Of a DNA stretch of 64,000 nucleotides, positions 28,594-39,687 are shown one piece after another. Position numbers and translations under genes: made by a program. Within the stretch, counting starts at the first letter, position 1, and every line of letters starts with the position of its first letter. The notes beneath the pieces are model-generated. The model saw only the letters and a list, made by a program, of their open reading frames with translations. It did no database searches and had not been told where the DNA came from. This stretch comes from UBA4615 sp046046245. Its GTDB lineage: Bacteria > Pseudomonadota > Gammaproteobacteria > Burkholderiales > Burkholderiaceae_E. The DNA lies in contig JBJOKE010000003.1 in the NCBI GenBank assembly GCA_046046245.1, positions 186,001 to 250,000 on the forward strand, written 5' to 3'.

Positions 28594-28732
28594 GCGGCGG
28601 CGGCGTTCGACACGGGCGCGGGCCCTCGCGCGAGGCCCGGTGCGCGCCGCGGCGGCCGGTCGGTGACGGTCCGGCTTGCCCGCGACCGGACGTCGCGTCA
28701 GCATCCGCGCTCCGTCGCACCGAGCGCCCGCC

Positions 28733-29758
28733 ATGTCCGTCCTGCCTGCCCTGACCGCTTCCGACGCACCCGCGCCCTCCCGCCGCCGCGCGCTCGCCGG
28801 CCTCGCCGCGGCCGCGCTCGCCGCGCCGGTCGCACGCATGTCGCAGGCGCAGCCGGGAACGTGGCCGTCGAAGCCCATCCGCCTCGTCGTCGCCTATCCG
28901 TCGGGCGGCGTCAGCGACTCGGTCGCGCGGCTGCTCGCGCCGCGGCTCGCCGAACGGCTCGGCACGACGATCGTCGTGGAGAACAGGGGCGGCGCGGGCG
29001 CGAGCCTCGGCATCGACGCGGTCGCCAAGGCGCCGGCCGACGGCCACGTGCTGGGCTTCGCGGCGGTGAGCCCGCTGACGCTGAACCCGCACGTGATGAA
29101 GCTGCCCTACGACCCGCTCGCCGACGTCGTGCCGGTCTGCGGCGTCATGTACTCGCCGGTATACCTGCTGGCCACGCCGGCGTTCACCGGGAAGACCTTC
29201 GCCGACGCGGTCGCGCAGTCGCGCGCGAAGCCCGGGTCGCTCCGGCTCGCCACCTCGGGCATCGCGAGCGTGGGGCACCTGATCGTCGAGCACGTCCGCG
29301 AGCGCGCGAAGGTGGACATCGTCCACGTGCCCTACAAGGGCGGCGGGCAGGTGATCACCGACGCGGTGGGCGGGCAGTTCGAGCTGATGACCACGAACCC
29401 GAGCTCGGCCGTGAATCCGTTCGTGGCGAAGGGCACGCTGCGGCTGCTCGCGGTGGCCGCGCCGAAGCGGCTCGACTCGCATCCGGAGGTGCCGACGCTC
29501 GCCGAGCTCGGGCATCCGGATGCGAACCTCACCTCGACCTTCGGGCTCTTCGCGGCGTCGGCGGTGCCGGCGCCGATCATCCAGCGGGTGGCGGACGAGG
29601 TGTCGCGCCTCCTCGCGCAGCCTGACCTCAGGCAGAAGCTCGTGGAGTTCGACAACGTGCCGGCGCCGATGGGGCCGGCGGAGTTCGGGCAGCTGGTGAG
29701 GCGGGAGCACGAGTCGAATGCCCGGATCGTGAGGGCGGCGGGGATCCGCACCGACTAG
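28733..29758 (+). CDS. Bug-family substrate-binding protein
   Basis: 341 residues. A Tat-like leader (SRRRALAGLAAAALAAPVA) is followed by KPIRLVVAYPSGGVSDSVARLL, TIVVENRGGAGASLGIDAVAK, LPYDPLADVVPVCG and HVPYKGGGQVITDAVGGQ. The length is normal. It is probably periplasmic and binds a carboxylate. There are no transporter membrane genes or obvious catabolic partner nearby; neighbours are a diguanylate cyclase and a pseudogene. Confidence 0.9.
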   Translation: MSVLPALTASDAPAPSRRRALAGLAAAALAAPVARMSQAQPGTWPSKPIRLVVAYPSGGVSDSVARLLAPRLAERLGTTIVVENRGGAGASLGIDAVAKAPADGHVLGFAAVSPLTLNPHVMKLPYDPLADVVPVCGVMYSPVYLLATPAFTGKTFADAVAQSRAKPGSLRLATSGIASVGHLIVEHVRERAKVDIVHVPYKGGGQVITDAVGGQFELMTTNPSSAVNPFVAKGTLRLLAVAAPKRLDSHPEVPTLAELGHPDANLTSTFGLFAASAVPAPIIQRVADEVSRLLAQPDLRQKLVEFDNVPAPMGPAEFGQLVRREHESNARIVRAAGIRTD

Positions 29759-29813
29759 CCACCCTGCCTTCGCTCACGTCGTCGCCCCGGCCAACGACGC
29801 CGGTGAGATCGGA

Positions 29814-30551
29814 TCACGCTCGACGCCAATCGGCGTCGGGGATGATGCGCTTCATGAATTCGTCGAACATCGGGACCGTGTACGCGGTGTCGCCGTGGCT
29901 CGGACTCCAGACCATGCCCTTGGTGATCAGCGAACTGCGGGTCGGCGCGAGCGACGTGACCTTGGCGCCGTAGCAGGTGGCGATGTCGCCCGAACGATGC
30001 GGACCGGGGCCGAGTTCGGCCATGGCGCGCAGGTAGCGCTTCTCCTTGGGCGTCAGACGATCGAAGCGGACGCGGAAGAAACTCTCGTCGAGCGCCGCCA
30101 CGGCGCTGCCCGATGCACGCAGGACCGCGTCGATCCCGATCGGCGAGATCGCCGCCTGCTCCCAGGTGTGGAAGCCCCACTGCTGCAGGAAGCAGGCATA
30201 GCCGTGTGTGACCTCGACGAGCCGGTCGAGCGCGGCATCCTCGATCTCGACGCCTTCCTTCTGCAAGGGCACGCGGATCGCACGTTCGGCAGCCGACCGC
30301 GGCAGGCCAGCGCCCACCAGCACGACCGGCAGCTGGAGCTGTTCGATGCGGTGCATCGCCGTGATGAGCACCGCGAGCTGGTCCTCCGCCACGTATTGCA
30401 GCTCGTCGATGAAGAGCGCTTCGGCAGTGCCCGCCGCCTTCGCCGCCCGGCCGACCTGCTCGAAGAGCGACTGCAGATCGTGCTCGAGGTCGCCGTTGTC
30501 GGCGAGGCCGGGTTCGGGGTCATAGTCCAAGCCGACCTCGAGGTCCTGATC
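29814..30551 (-). pseudogene. Remnant of an AAA-type ATP-binding protein, N-terminus missing and internally deleted
   Basis: The open part (from ATG 30530) matches the C-terminal half of a common bacterial AAA ATPase family: LDYDPEPGLADNGDLEHDL, Walker B EALFIDELQYV, MHRIEQLQLPVVLVGAGLP, HGYACFLQQWGFHTW, LDESFFRVRFDRLTPKEKRYL and VPMFDEFMKRIIP. The Walker A half is absent: upstream sequence shows no P-loop in any frame. From memory of the family, about 25-30 residues also seem missing after VLVGAGLP, where text jumps to RSAAERAIRVPLQKEGV. It cannot bind ATP normally and is probably dead. Confidence 0.7.
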
Positions 30552-30761
30552 TCGGCGCGGGCGATGCCGTCGGTGTGCAGCGTCTCGACGACGTCCTCGA
30601 GCGACACGCCCTCGCGGCGGATGGCCGCGAGCAGCCGCGCACGGCCGCCGGCCCAGGTGGTCATGACGACGAAGGGGCCGCGCGATTCGCCCCGCCCGCG
30701 CAGCACGAGCACGCCGAGTGCGTCCGCGCCGGACCTCGGCCGGCGCGGGTGTCCTCGGTGC
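30552..30761 (-). other. Unassigned stretch between the ATPase remnant and katG
   Basis: One minus-strand frame reads MTTWAGGRARLLAAIRREGV and then SLEDVVETLHTDGIARAEIR before running out of frame into the ATPase remnant. It looks like a real protein fragment, but I do not recognise the family. It may be debris from the rearrangement that truncated the ATPase gene. Confidence 0.35.
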
Positions 30762-32972
<2,211 letters not shown>

Positions 32973-33339
32973 CGTGGAGTCCGTCTCGTAGAGGTTCGGC
33001 GGGCCGCTCGGGCATCGCGGGGTCGGTCGGTGGCGATGCCCGAGGTGTGGCCGATTCTTGGCCGTGGCCCTGGAATCGGTCCAACGAAAGATCTGGATGA
33101 GGATGATCTGGAATTCCGATGACGCCGGCATGGCGGTCGGAATCCCAGTCTAGGGTCGACGGGGTGTCGGACGGTGGCGGGTTCGAGGGCCGGTGCGCGA
33201 CGCGACCCTGAGCAGGGTGAGCCGACGGCGAGGGTCGTGGATGCGGCGCCGGGGGCGGGCGTGGGCGCGAACGCAGCACGAGGGGCAGGTCGCCGCGACG
33301 CACGACGCGACGCACTCCGAATGCGCGTGCGCGGTGCCC
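32973..33339. other. Intergenic region upstream of katG
   Basis: 367 bases between katG and the end of the TfdB-like gene, both on the minus strand. The katG promoter must be here. A direct repeat GATCTGGA occurs at 33090-33097 and 33105-33112, one and a half helical turns apart. I found no convincing OxyR or Fur box and no small gene. Confidence 0.5.
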
Positions 33340-35097
33340 TCAGCCGCGACGCGCGAGCACCGACGACATCACCTCGCGCAGCATCGCCCCGGCCGCGTCT
33401 GCCGACGCGGGCGCCGAGCGGCTGCGCCATGCGATCACGCCGTCCGGCCTGACCAGCAGCGCGCCGTCCTCGTCGATCTCGCGGATGCGGTGCCAGGCGT
33501 AGTACGCATCCAGCGTCTCCGGCGCACCGATCACGACCGTGCGCAGGCACGCCTCGCCCAGCGACTTCGCCGCCTCGACCCAGGCGGTGCCCGACAGCCC
33601 GGTCACCAGCGTCAGCAGCCCCCGGCCGACCACGTCCAGCGTGGACAGCCGGCGCCCGTCCGCGCCGACCAGCCAGACGTGCGGGATCTTCGCGCCCGGA
33701 CGCGTGGTGGCCTGCGCATGCACGCCCGGGTCACGCACGAAGGTCTCCTCGCCGCCCTCGGCGTCGGGGATCACCGCGGCCGACACGCAGCGCTGGTTGG
33801 TCTCGGTGCCCAGCGCGTTGAACTCGGTGTTCTTCAGCTGCAGCGCCTCGGCCAGCGCGGCGCGGCGCGCCACGCCCTCCGGACCGGGATCGGCGAGCCT
33901 GCGCAGGCCGTCGCGCACCGGGTCCGGCGAATCGAGGTCGCGCAACGCGCGGTTCAGCGGCGCGTAGTCCAGGCGCGACTGGTTGGCCCGCAGCACGACC
34001 TGCCTGCCGACCGGGGCGCGCTCCAGCGAGTACGAATCGAGCAGCGACGGACCCGCCCAGCCCCTGACGACGAAGGCGAGCTTCCACGCGAGGTTGAACG
34101 CGTCCTGCAGGCAGGTGTTCGAGCCCAGCCCGCTCGACGGCGGGTGCCGGTGCACCGCGTCGCCGCCGCAGAACACCCGGCCCTTCGAGTAGGTGGTGGC
34201 GTACTGCTGGTTCACGTACCAGACCATCCGCGACTGCAGCTCGATGGGCACCGTGTCGTCGCCGATCAGGATGCGGATGCGGCGGATCAGCTCGTCGTCG
34301 CCGTACTGCGGCTCGCCCTGGTCCTTGTCGAAGCCCCAGCCCGCGATCCACTCGTTCCAGGGCCTGATCGCGCGCAGCAGGCCCTGGCCGATCTCGCCGA
34401 AGGCCGCGTCGGGCGACACGATCCAGTAGAGGATGCTCGGCCGGTGCGCGACGAAGCGCGACAGGTCCGCCTTGAACAGCGTGTAATGGGTCCCGGCCCG
34501 CGCGAGGTGACCCTCCAGCGGCAATCCGAGGTCCTCGACGATCTTCGAGCGCGCACCGTCGGCGCCGACGAGGTACTTCGCGCGCACCGCGAAGTCGCGG
34601 CCCGAGAGCCGATCCTTCAGCGCCACCGTGACGCCGTCGGCATCCTGCTCGTGCGACAGGTACTCGGTGTTCATCGCGAGCGACGCGCCCCGCGCGGCCG
34701 CGTGGTGGATCAGCACCGGCTCCATGAAGGTCTGCGGGAGGTCGAGCATCGGGCAGGGGCTCTGCTGCAGGTAGTCCCCGATCCGCTCGTCGCCCGTGCC
34801 CCAGGTGCGCAGGCGGGCGATCTCCGGCCCCGCGAAGCTGGTGGTCCACAGCGTCTCGCCCATCCACTCCCAGGGCGTCGCGTGCTTGCGGGCCTCCGCC
34901 TCCACGCCCAGGTCGCGCAGCACCTCCACCGCGCGGGTGTTGGTGATGTGCGCGCGCGGCGTGTTCGCCAGCCAGTTCCACCGGGACACCAGATGCACCC
35001 GCACGCCGCAGGTGGCCAGCGCGAGGGCCGCGGTGGCGCCGGTGGGGCCGGATCCGACGACGAGGACGTCGGTCTCGAAATCGATGGGAAGGCTCAT
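33340..35097 (-). CDS. FAD-dependent phenol monooxygenase, TfdB-like (2,4-dichlorophenol 6-monooxygenase family)
   Basis: 585 residues starting MSLPIDFETDVLVVGSGPTG. The FAD dinucleotide motif is GSGPTGA, the second motif YLVGADGARS (DG) and the third RVFCGGDAVHRHPPSSGLG (GD). NTPRAHITNTRAVEVLRDLG is characteristic of TfdB and related phenol hydroxylases. It ortho-hydroxylates a phenol to a catechol using NADPH and O2. Length is close to TfdB as I remember it. It is divergent from the YhgE/Pip gene across a region with a GTGCAC palindrome. Chlorinated substrates are not proven. Confidence 0.88.
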   Translation of the reverse strand: MSLPIDFETDVLVVGSGPTGATAALALATCGVRVHLVSRWNWLANTPRAHITNTRAVEVLRDLGVEAEARKHATPWEWMGETLWTTSFAGPEIARLRTWGTGDERIGDYLQQSPCPMLDLPQTFMEPVLIHHAAARGASLAMNTEYLSHEQDADGVTVALKDRLSGRDFAVRAKYLVGADGARSKIVEDLGLPLEGHLARAGTHYTLFKADLSRFVAHRPSILYWIVSPDAAFGEIGQGLLRAIRPWNEWIAGWGFDKDQGEPQYGDDELIRRIRILIGDDTVPIELQSRMVWYVNQQYATTYSKGRVFCGGDAVHRHPPSSGLGSNTCLQDAFNLAWKLAFVVRGWAGPSLLDSYSLERAPVGRQVVLRANQSRLDYAPLNRALRDLDSPDPVRDGLRRLADPGPEGVARRAALAEALQLKNTEFNALGTETNQRCVSAAVIPDAEGGEETFVRDPGVHAQATTRPGAKIPHVWLVGADGRRLSTLDVVGRGLLTLVTGLSGTAWVEAAKSLGEACLRTVVIGAPETLDAYYAWHRIREIDEDGALLVRPDGVIAWRSRSAPASADAAGAMLREVMSSVLARRG

Positions 35098-35463
35098 CGT
35101 GGGTCTCGCGGGTTCACTTCGCGTTGGGGGCGATGACGGCGCCGCGGATCTCGGCGTCGCGCCGGATCCGTGCCGGCAGACGGGTGTGCCGCCGCAGTCG
35201 GCCCGAGAGTCTGGGCCGCGATACCCGTCCTGTACACTCGGTGCACACAGTGCACCATGGCGGCACCGCCCCGTGCCGTTGCCGAAGGCGCTCGCCACGG
35301 AGATCTCCATGGGCATCGCCACCGCCCGGCCCGTGGCGACCGGACGACGCGCACGCCCACCGGCGGGACCCCGCGGCTGACGCGACGGCGGCCGAGGACC
35401 GACAATGACGCCGACGGAACGGCGCGTCGTGCCGACGCCGCCGCAGGCAGGGAGTGCCGTCCG
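35098..35463. other. Divergent intergenic region upstream of the TfdB-like and YhgE genes
   Basis: 366 bases without a supported gene. It holds the GTGCAC-type operator listed separately. An open frame joins the YhgE gene from ATG 35257, but its 69 extra residues are low-complexity Arg/Ala/Asp-rich text, so I treat it as non-coding leader. Confidence 0.55.
35231..35256. promoter_or_regulatory. GTGCAC palindrome, candidate IclR/MhpR-type operator
   Basis: GGTGCACACAGTGCACC (35240-35256) is a perfect inverted repeat with a 3-base spacer. Just before it, TGTACAC at 35231 forms another near-palindrome with the shared half-site GTGCACA. From memory, the operator of the IclR-family regulator MhpR has the same kind of GGTGCAC half-sites. 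An IclR gene lies about 2 kb away, next to an MhpA-like hydroxylase. Confidence 0.55.
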
Positions 35464-37392
35464 ATGTTCCTCAGCGATGCGTTCGCCGTGTCGCGGCTCG
35501 ATGCCCGGCTGTTCAAGCGGTTCCCGCGACTGCTGCTGTCGCTCGTCGGCATCGTCCTGATCCCGGCGCTCTACGGCTACATCTACCTCGAGTCGGTCTG
35601 GGATCCGATGACCTACACGCGGGAGATCCCGGCGGCGATCGTCAACCTCGATCGCGGCACGCGCTCGGGCGGCACCGAGGTCGACCTCGGCGCCGAGGTC
35701 ACGCGGATGCTGAAGGCGAGGGGGCAGTTCGCGTTCTACGAGGTCGACGATCCCGAGACCGCGCGCCGGCAGGTGCGCGAGGGGAGCAGCCTGTTCGCGC
35801 TGATCGTGCCTCGCGAGTTCAGCGAGGCCGCGGTCGGCGCCGCGGCCGAGGGCTCCGGGCGGATCACGGTCTACGCGTCGGAGGGCAACAACTACGCGGG
35901 TGCGGGCTTCGCCAAGCGCTTCGCCGAGGAGATCGGTCACCAGCTGAACGACGCGCTCGCCGAGCGGCGCTGGACGGCGGTGCTCGGCGCGAGCGCGTCG
36001 ACCGCCGACCGGATCGCCCGGCTGCGCGGCGGGATCGCGCAGCTGACCGCGGGCGCGGGCACGCTCGAGGCGGGGCTGCGGCAGGCCGAGTCGGGGTCGG
36101 CGCGGCTGGCGGCCGGCGCGGGCGAGCACGCCGCGGGCGTCGAGCGGCTGGTCGACGGCTCGCGGCAGCTCGGCGCCGGCGTGCGCACGCTCGACGCGCG
36201 CCGGCCGCCGGCCGACGAGCTCGTGAAGCTGAAGGCAGGCGCCGCGCGGCTCGTCGACGGGCACGTGCAGCTGCAGGCGGCGTTCCCGCCGCTGGATGAC
36301 GGTGCGCGGCGGCTCGCCGAGGGCGCGACGGCGCTGCGCGACGAGTCGGCGGACATCCCGCTCTTCGGCTCGAAGCTCGCGGCCGCCGCCGAGCAGATCG
36401 GCGAGGGCGCGGGGCTGCTGCGCGGCGGCATCCGGACCGTGTCGCAGGGCGCCACGCAGCTCGCGGGCGGCGCGCGCGAGCTGTCCCGGGGCGTCACGCA
36501 GGCGAGCGACGGGTTCACCGCGTTCGCCGGCGGCGTGTCCGCGCTCGCCGCCAGGATCCCGCCCGACGCGCAGTTCGATCCGCTGCTCGCCGGCGGCACC
36601 ACGCTGACCGCATCGGCCGAGGAGCTGCGCGCGGGACTCGCGAAGCTTCGCGACGCGTCCTCGCGGCTGGGTCTCGGGCTGCGCACGCTCGAGACCGCGC
36701 TGCCGAACGGCGTGCAGGGCGTCTCGGGGACGCCGGGCGGCCTGGCGGTGCCGGTGCGTCCCCAGCTCGAGATCGACGCGCCGGTGAAGACGAACGGCAT
36801 GGGCCTCGCGCCGAACTTCATCCCGGTCTCGCTGTGGCTGGGCGCGGTGATGGCGGCCTTCGTCTTCCCGGTGCGGCGCCTGCCGGACGACATGGCGGGC
36901 CGCTCGCGCCTGGGCGTGCTGCTCGGAAAGCTCTACGTGCTGTGGGCGGTGAACCTTGCGCAGACCGCCTGCGTGTTCCTCATGGTCTGGGTGCTGCTGG
37001 GCATCGAGCCGGTCCATCGCGTGGGCCTCGCGGCGACGATGGTCGCCAGCTCGATGACGTTCATGCTGCTGATGGTCGCGCTGGTCCGCGCGTTCGGCGA
37101 CGTCGGCAAGGCGCTCGCGCTGATCCTGCTGGTGCTGCAGCTGTCGGCCGCCGGCGGCGTGATGCCGGTGGAGCTGACCAGCGACTTCTTCCGGGCGATC
37201 AGCCCCTGGCTGCCGTTCACCTGGTCGATCCGCGCGGTGCGCGCGAGCGCCTTCGACGCGCTGGGCGGCGACTGGGTCACGGCGCTGTCGATGCTGGGCG
37301 TGTTCGCGGCCGGGGCCTTCCTGTTCGCGTGGGCCGCGGGTCGCTGGATCCTGGTGCCGCCGCAGGAGTACCGGCCGGCGGTGGACGTCTGA
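35464..37392 (+). CDS. YhgE/Pip family membrane protein (ABC-2-type permease fold)
   Basis: 642 residues starting MFLSDAFAVSRLDARLFKRF. One N-terminal helix (SLVGIVLIPALYGYIYLE) is followed by a long extracytoplasmic region with repeated 'lxxGaxxL' heptad-like segments (residues about 180-400), typical of phage-infection protein/YhgE. Five helices end the protein. Such proteins have been linked to export of toxic compounds and phage adsorption; the mechanism is unclear. AGGGAG lies nine bases before ATG. Its place in an aromatic-degradation cluster suggests efflux of a phenol, by inference. Confidence 0.85.
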   Translation: MFLSDAFAVSRLDARLFKRFPRLLLSLVGIVLIPALYGYIYLESVWDPMTYTREIPAAIVNLDRGTRSGGTEVDLGAEVTRMLKARGQFAFYEVDDPETARRQVREGSSLFALIVPREFSEAAVGAAAEGSGRITVYASEGNNYAGAGFAKRFAEEIGHQLNDALAERRWTAVLGASASTADRIARLRGGIAQLTAGAGTLEAGLRQAESGSARLAAGAGEHAAGVERLVDGSRQLGAGVRTLDARRPPADELVKLKAGAARLVDGHVQLQAAFPPLDDGARRLAEGATALRDESADIPLFGSKLAAAAEQIGEGAGLLRGGIRTVSQGATQLAGGARELSRGVTQASDGFTAFAGGVSALAARIPPDAQFDPLLAGGTTLTASAEELRAGLAKLRDASSRLGLGLRTLETALPNGVQGVSGTPGGLAVPVRPQLEIDAPVKTNGMGLAPNFIPVSLWLGAVMAAFVFPVRRLPDDMAGRSRLGVLLGKLYVLWAVNLAQTACVFLMVWVLLGIEPVHRVGLAATMVASSMTFMLLMVALVRAFGDVGKALALILLVLQLSAAGGVMPVELTSDFFRAISPWLPFTWSIRAVRASAFDALGGDWVTALSMLGVFAAGAFLFAWAAGRWILVPPQEYRPAVDV

Positions 37393-37411
37393 CCCGGTCG
37401 CGGGCCGGCGC

Positions 37412-38164
37412 TCAGCGCCCCTCGCGCGCGGCGATCGCGCGCCCGACCTCGTCGGCCGTCGAGCGCAGGCGCCTCACCATCGCGGCGACGTCGGTCGTCG
37501 AGAAGCGGCGCCTCGACAGGATCACGCCGAGCGCCGCGGTGCCGCCGTCGCCCGGCCGCGGCAGCGGCACCGCGATGCCGGCGAGTCCCGGGTCGAGCTC
37601 GCCGACCGATGCGGCCCATCCCTGCGCGCGGATCGCCTTCAGGTTCGCGACCAGGGTGTCGAAGTCCTGCGCGAAGGCCTCGCCCGCGGCCTCGTCGAGG
37701 TGGGCCGCGTAGAGGCGGCGCAGCGCCGGGCGCGGCAGCCACGCGAGCAGCGTCTTCGACAGCATCCCGCGGAAGGCCGGCATCCGTCGGCCGCGGCCGA
37801 AGCTCGCCGACACGCGCTCGCTGCCGTGCAGCTGCTGCACGGTGATCAGCCGGTCGCCGAGCGCCTCGGCGACGACCACGTCGCAGCCCGTGTCCTCGCA
37901 GAGCGCGCGCAGCGCCGCGTCGCCGTCGCGAAGCAGCGGGTCGGTGGAGCGCATCCGGAAGTCGAGCTCGACGATCCGCGGGCCGAGCACGTAGGTGCCC
38001 GCGCCCGCGCGGCGCAGCAGCCCGGCCTGCAGCAGCGCGCGCACGTAGCGGTAGGCGGTGGGCAGCGAGCAGTCGAGCCGCTGCGCGATCGCATCGGGCG
38101 TCCAGGCCGGCTCGCGCTCGGTGAACAGGTCGAGCACGGCGAGCATGCGGACGAAGCTCGACAC
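37412..38164 (-). CDS. IclR-family transcriptional regulator
   Basis: 250 residues from GTG 38164. The N-terminal winged helix is WTPDAIAQRLDCSLPTAYRYVRAL. The IclR effector domain follows, with MPAFRGMLSKTLLAWLP and GWAASVGELDPGLAGIAVPL. IclR proteins often control aromatic catabolism (MhpR, PcaR/PcaU). It lies 25 bases after the MhpA-like hydroxylase, so it is probably in that operon. It likely senses a ring-degradation intermediate. Confidence 0.9.
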   Translation of the reverse strand: MSSFVRMLAVLDLFTEREPAWTPDAIAQRLDCSLPTAYRYVRALLQAGLLRRAGAGTYVLGPRIVELDFRMRSTDPLLRDGDAALRALCEDTGCDVVVAEALGDRLITVQQLHGSERVSASFGRGRRMPAFRGMLSKTLLAWLPRPALRRLYAAHLDEAAGEAFAQDFDTLVANLKAIRAQGWAASVGELDPGLAGIAVPLPRPGDGGTAALGVILSRRRFSTTDVAAMVRRLRSTADEVGRAIAAREGR

Positions 38165-38189
38165 GGCGGGCCTGCTCGGCGGACCGGCG

Positions 38190-39686
38190 TCAGGCCGCGT
38201 CGGGGATCGTCGCCGACAGCGCGGCGAGGCCCGCCGCGTCGGATGCGGCGCCGAGCAGGTAGCGGTCGGGCCGCAGCACCACGGCGGTCGCGCCGCGCTC
38301 GCGCCACCAGGCCGACACCGCCTCGCCCGGGTCGCGCAGCACCACGGCGCCGGCGGCCGTCCAGCGCGCGCGCGTGGCGGTGTCGACCGCGTCGATCGTG
38401 CGGGCGTCGCCGAGCACGGCGAAGCCCTCGCCGATCGCCTCGTCGAGCCGGCGCCCGTCGGCGAGCCGCGGCTGCGGGAACAGCGCGCCGCCCTGCGGCC
38501 CCGCGTGCAGGCCGGGCCCGAGGCGGGGCTGCGGGAACTCGAAGACCGTGGTCTCGCCGGCGAGGAACCGTGCGTCGCGCTCGGCGGCGACCGCCGGGTC
38601 GGTGGCCTGGATGATCGACCCCAGCTTCACCGCGAGCTCGATGAAGGCCTGCACGTGCGGCCGGCGCTCGGGCTCGTAGGTGTCGAGCAGCGACTCGGGC
38701 GCGGCGCCTCGCACCACGCGCGCGAGCTTCCACGCGAGGTTCGCGCAGTCGCGGATGCCGGCGCACAGGCCCTGGCCGAGGAAGGGCGGGGTCTGGTGCG
38801 CGGCATCGCCGGCGATCAGCAGCCGGCCACGACGCCAGCCGTGTGCGATCACCGAGTGGAAGGTGTAGACCGCACTGCGCTCGAGCGTGGCGGTCTGCGG
38901 CGTGACCCAGCGCGCGATCAGCGGCCAGACGTTCTCCGGTCGGCCGATGGTCTCGGGATCGTCGCCGGGCATCAGCATGATCTCCCAGCGCCGCCGCCGG
39001 CCGGTGCCGTTGACGATCGTCATCGGGCGCGCCGGGTCGCAGCGCTGCACGGTGTACTCGGGCAGGCCGTGGTCGTCGCGCGCCATGAGCGCGTCGAACA
39101 CCAGCCAGGGCTGGTGCAGGCCGAGGTCCTCCATCGTCGAGCCGATCGCGCGGCGCGTGGGCGAGCGGCCGCCGTCGCAGCCGACCAGCCAGCGCGCGCG
39201 GACCTCGGCGGGGCCGTCGCCGCCGGCGAGCGCCAGTCGCACGCCGTCGTCGGACGCGTCGATCGCGGTGACCTCGCGGCCGGCGAGCACGCGCACGGTC
39301 GGCCAGCGCGCGAGGCCGCGGCGCAGCAGCGCCTCGAGCTCGGGCTGATGGAAGTAGTGGTTGTTCGCGCAGCCCTGCGGGCCCTCGGCCGCGGTGCCGC
39401 CGCGGACCATCAGCACGCGGTCATCGGCGTTGACGAAGTGCATGCCCTTCAGTCCGGGCCGCGAGATCGCCTCGACCTCGTCGCGCAGGCCGAGCGACTG
39501 GAACACGCGCATCACCTCGCCGTCGAAGTGGATCGCGCGCGGCAGCGGGAAGACCCCGGATTCGCGCTCGACGACGACGACCTCGAGGCCGGCTGCGCCG
39601 AGCTGGTTGGCGAGCGTGGCACCGACGGGGCCGAGGCCGAGGATCGCGACGTCGGCCTCGACGACGCGCGCGGGGTCGAGGCTCAC
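38190..39686 (-). CDS. FAD-dependent aromatic hydroxylase, MhpA-like
   Basis: 498 residues from GTG 39686. The FAD motif is GLGPVGATLANQL, followed by VERESGVFPLPRAIHFDGEVMRVFQ, very like 3-(3-hydroxyphenyl)propionate hydroxylase. The second motif is WLVGCDGGRSPTRR and the third RLLIAGDAAHQTPPFLGQG. It should ortho-hydroxylate a phenolic acid with NAD(P)H. The start is one base after the stop of the dioxygenase gene (TGAGGTG), so the two are translationally coupled. The exact substrate is open. Confidence 0.9.
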   Translation of the reverse strand: MSLDPARVVEADVAILGLGPVGATLANQLGAAGLEVVVVERESGVFPLPRAIHFDGEVMRVFQSLGLRDEVEAISRPGLKGMHFVNADDRVLMVRGGTAAEGPQGCANNHYFHQPELEALLRRGLARWPTVRVLAGREVTAIDASDDGVRLALAGGDGPAEVRARWLVGCDGGRSPTRRAIGSTMEDLGLHQPWLVFDALMARDDHGLPEYTVQRCDPARPMTIVNGTGRRRRWEIMLMPGDDPETIGRPENVWPLIARWVTPQTATLERSAVYTFHSVIAHGWRRGRLLIAGDAAHQTPPFLGQGLCAGIRDCANLAWKLARVVRGAAPESLLDTYEPERRPHVQAFIELAVKLGSIIQATDPAVAAERDARFLAGETTVFEFPQPRLGPGLHAGPQGGALFPQPRLADGRRLDEAIGEGFAVLGDARTIDAVDTATRARWTAAGAVVLRDPGEAVSAWWRERGATAVVLRPDRYLLGAASDAAGLAALSATIPDAA

Positions 39687-39687
39687 C

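Noticed and set aside
32973..33160. Possible OxyR site upstream of katG
   Set aside because: I looked for ATAG-N7-CTAT spacing and found none; only a short GATCTGGA direct repeat is present.
35257..35463. 69-codon upstream extension of the YhgE/Pip gene
   Set aside because: The extension is low-complexity Arg/Ala/Asp-rich, overlaps the operator, and MFLSDAF at 35464 is a normal family start with a ribosome site.
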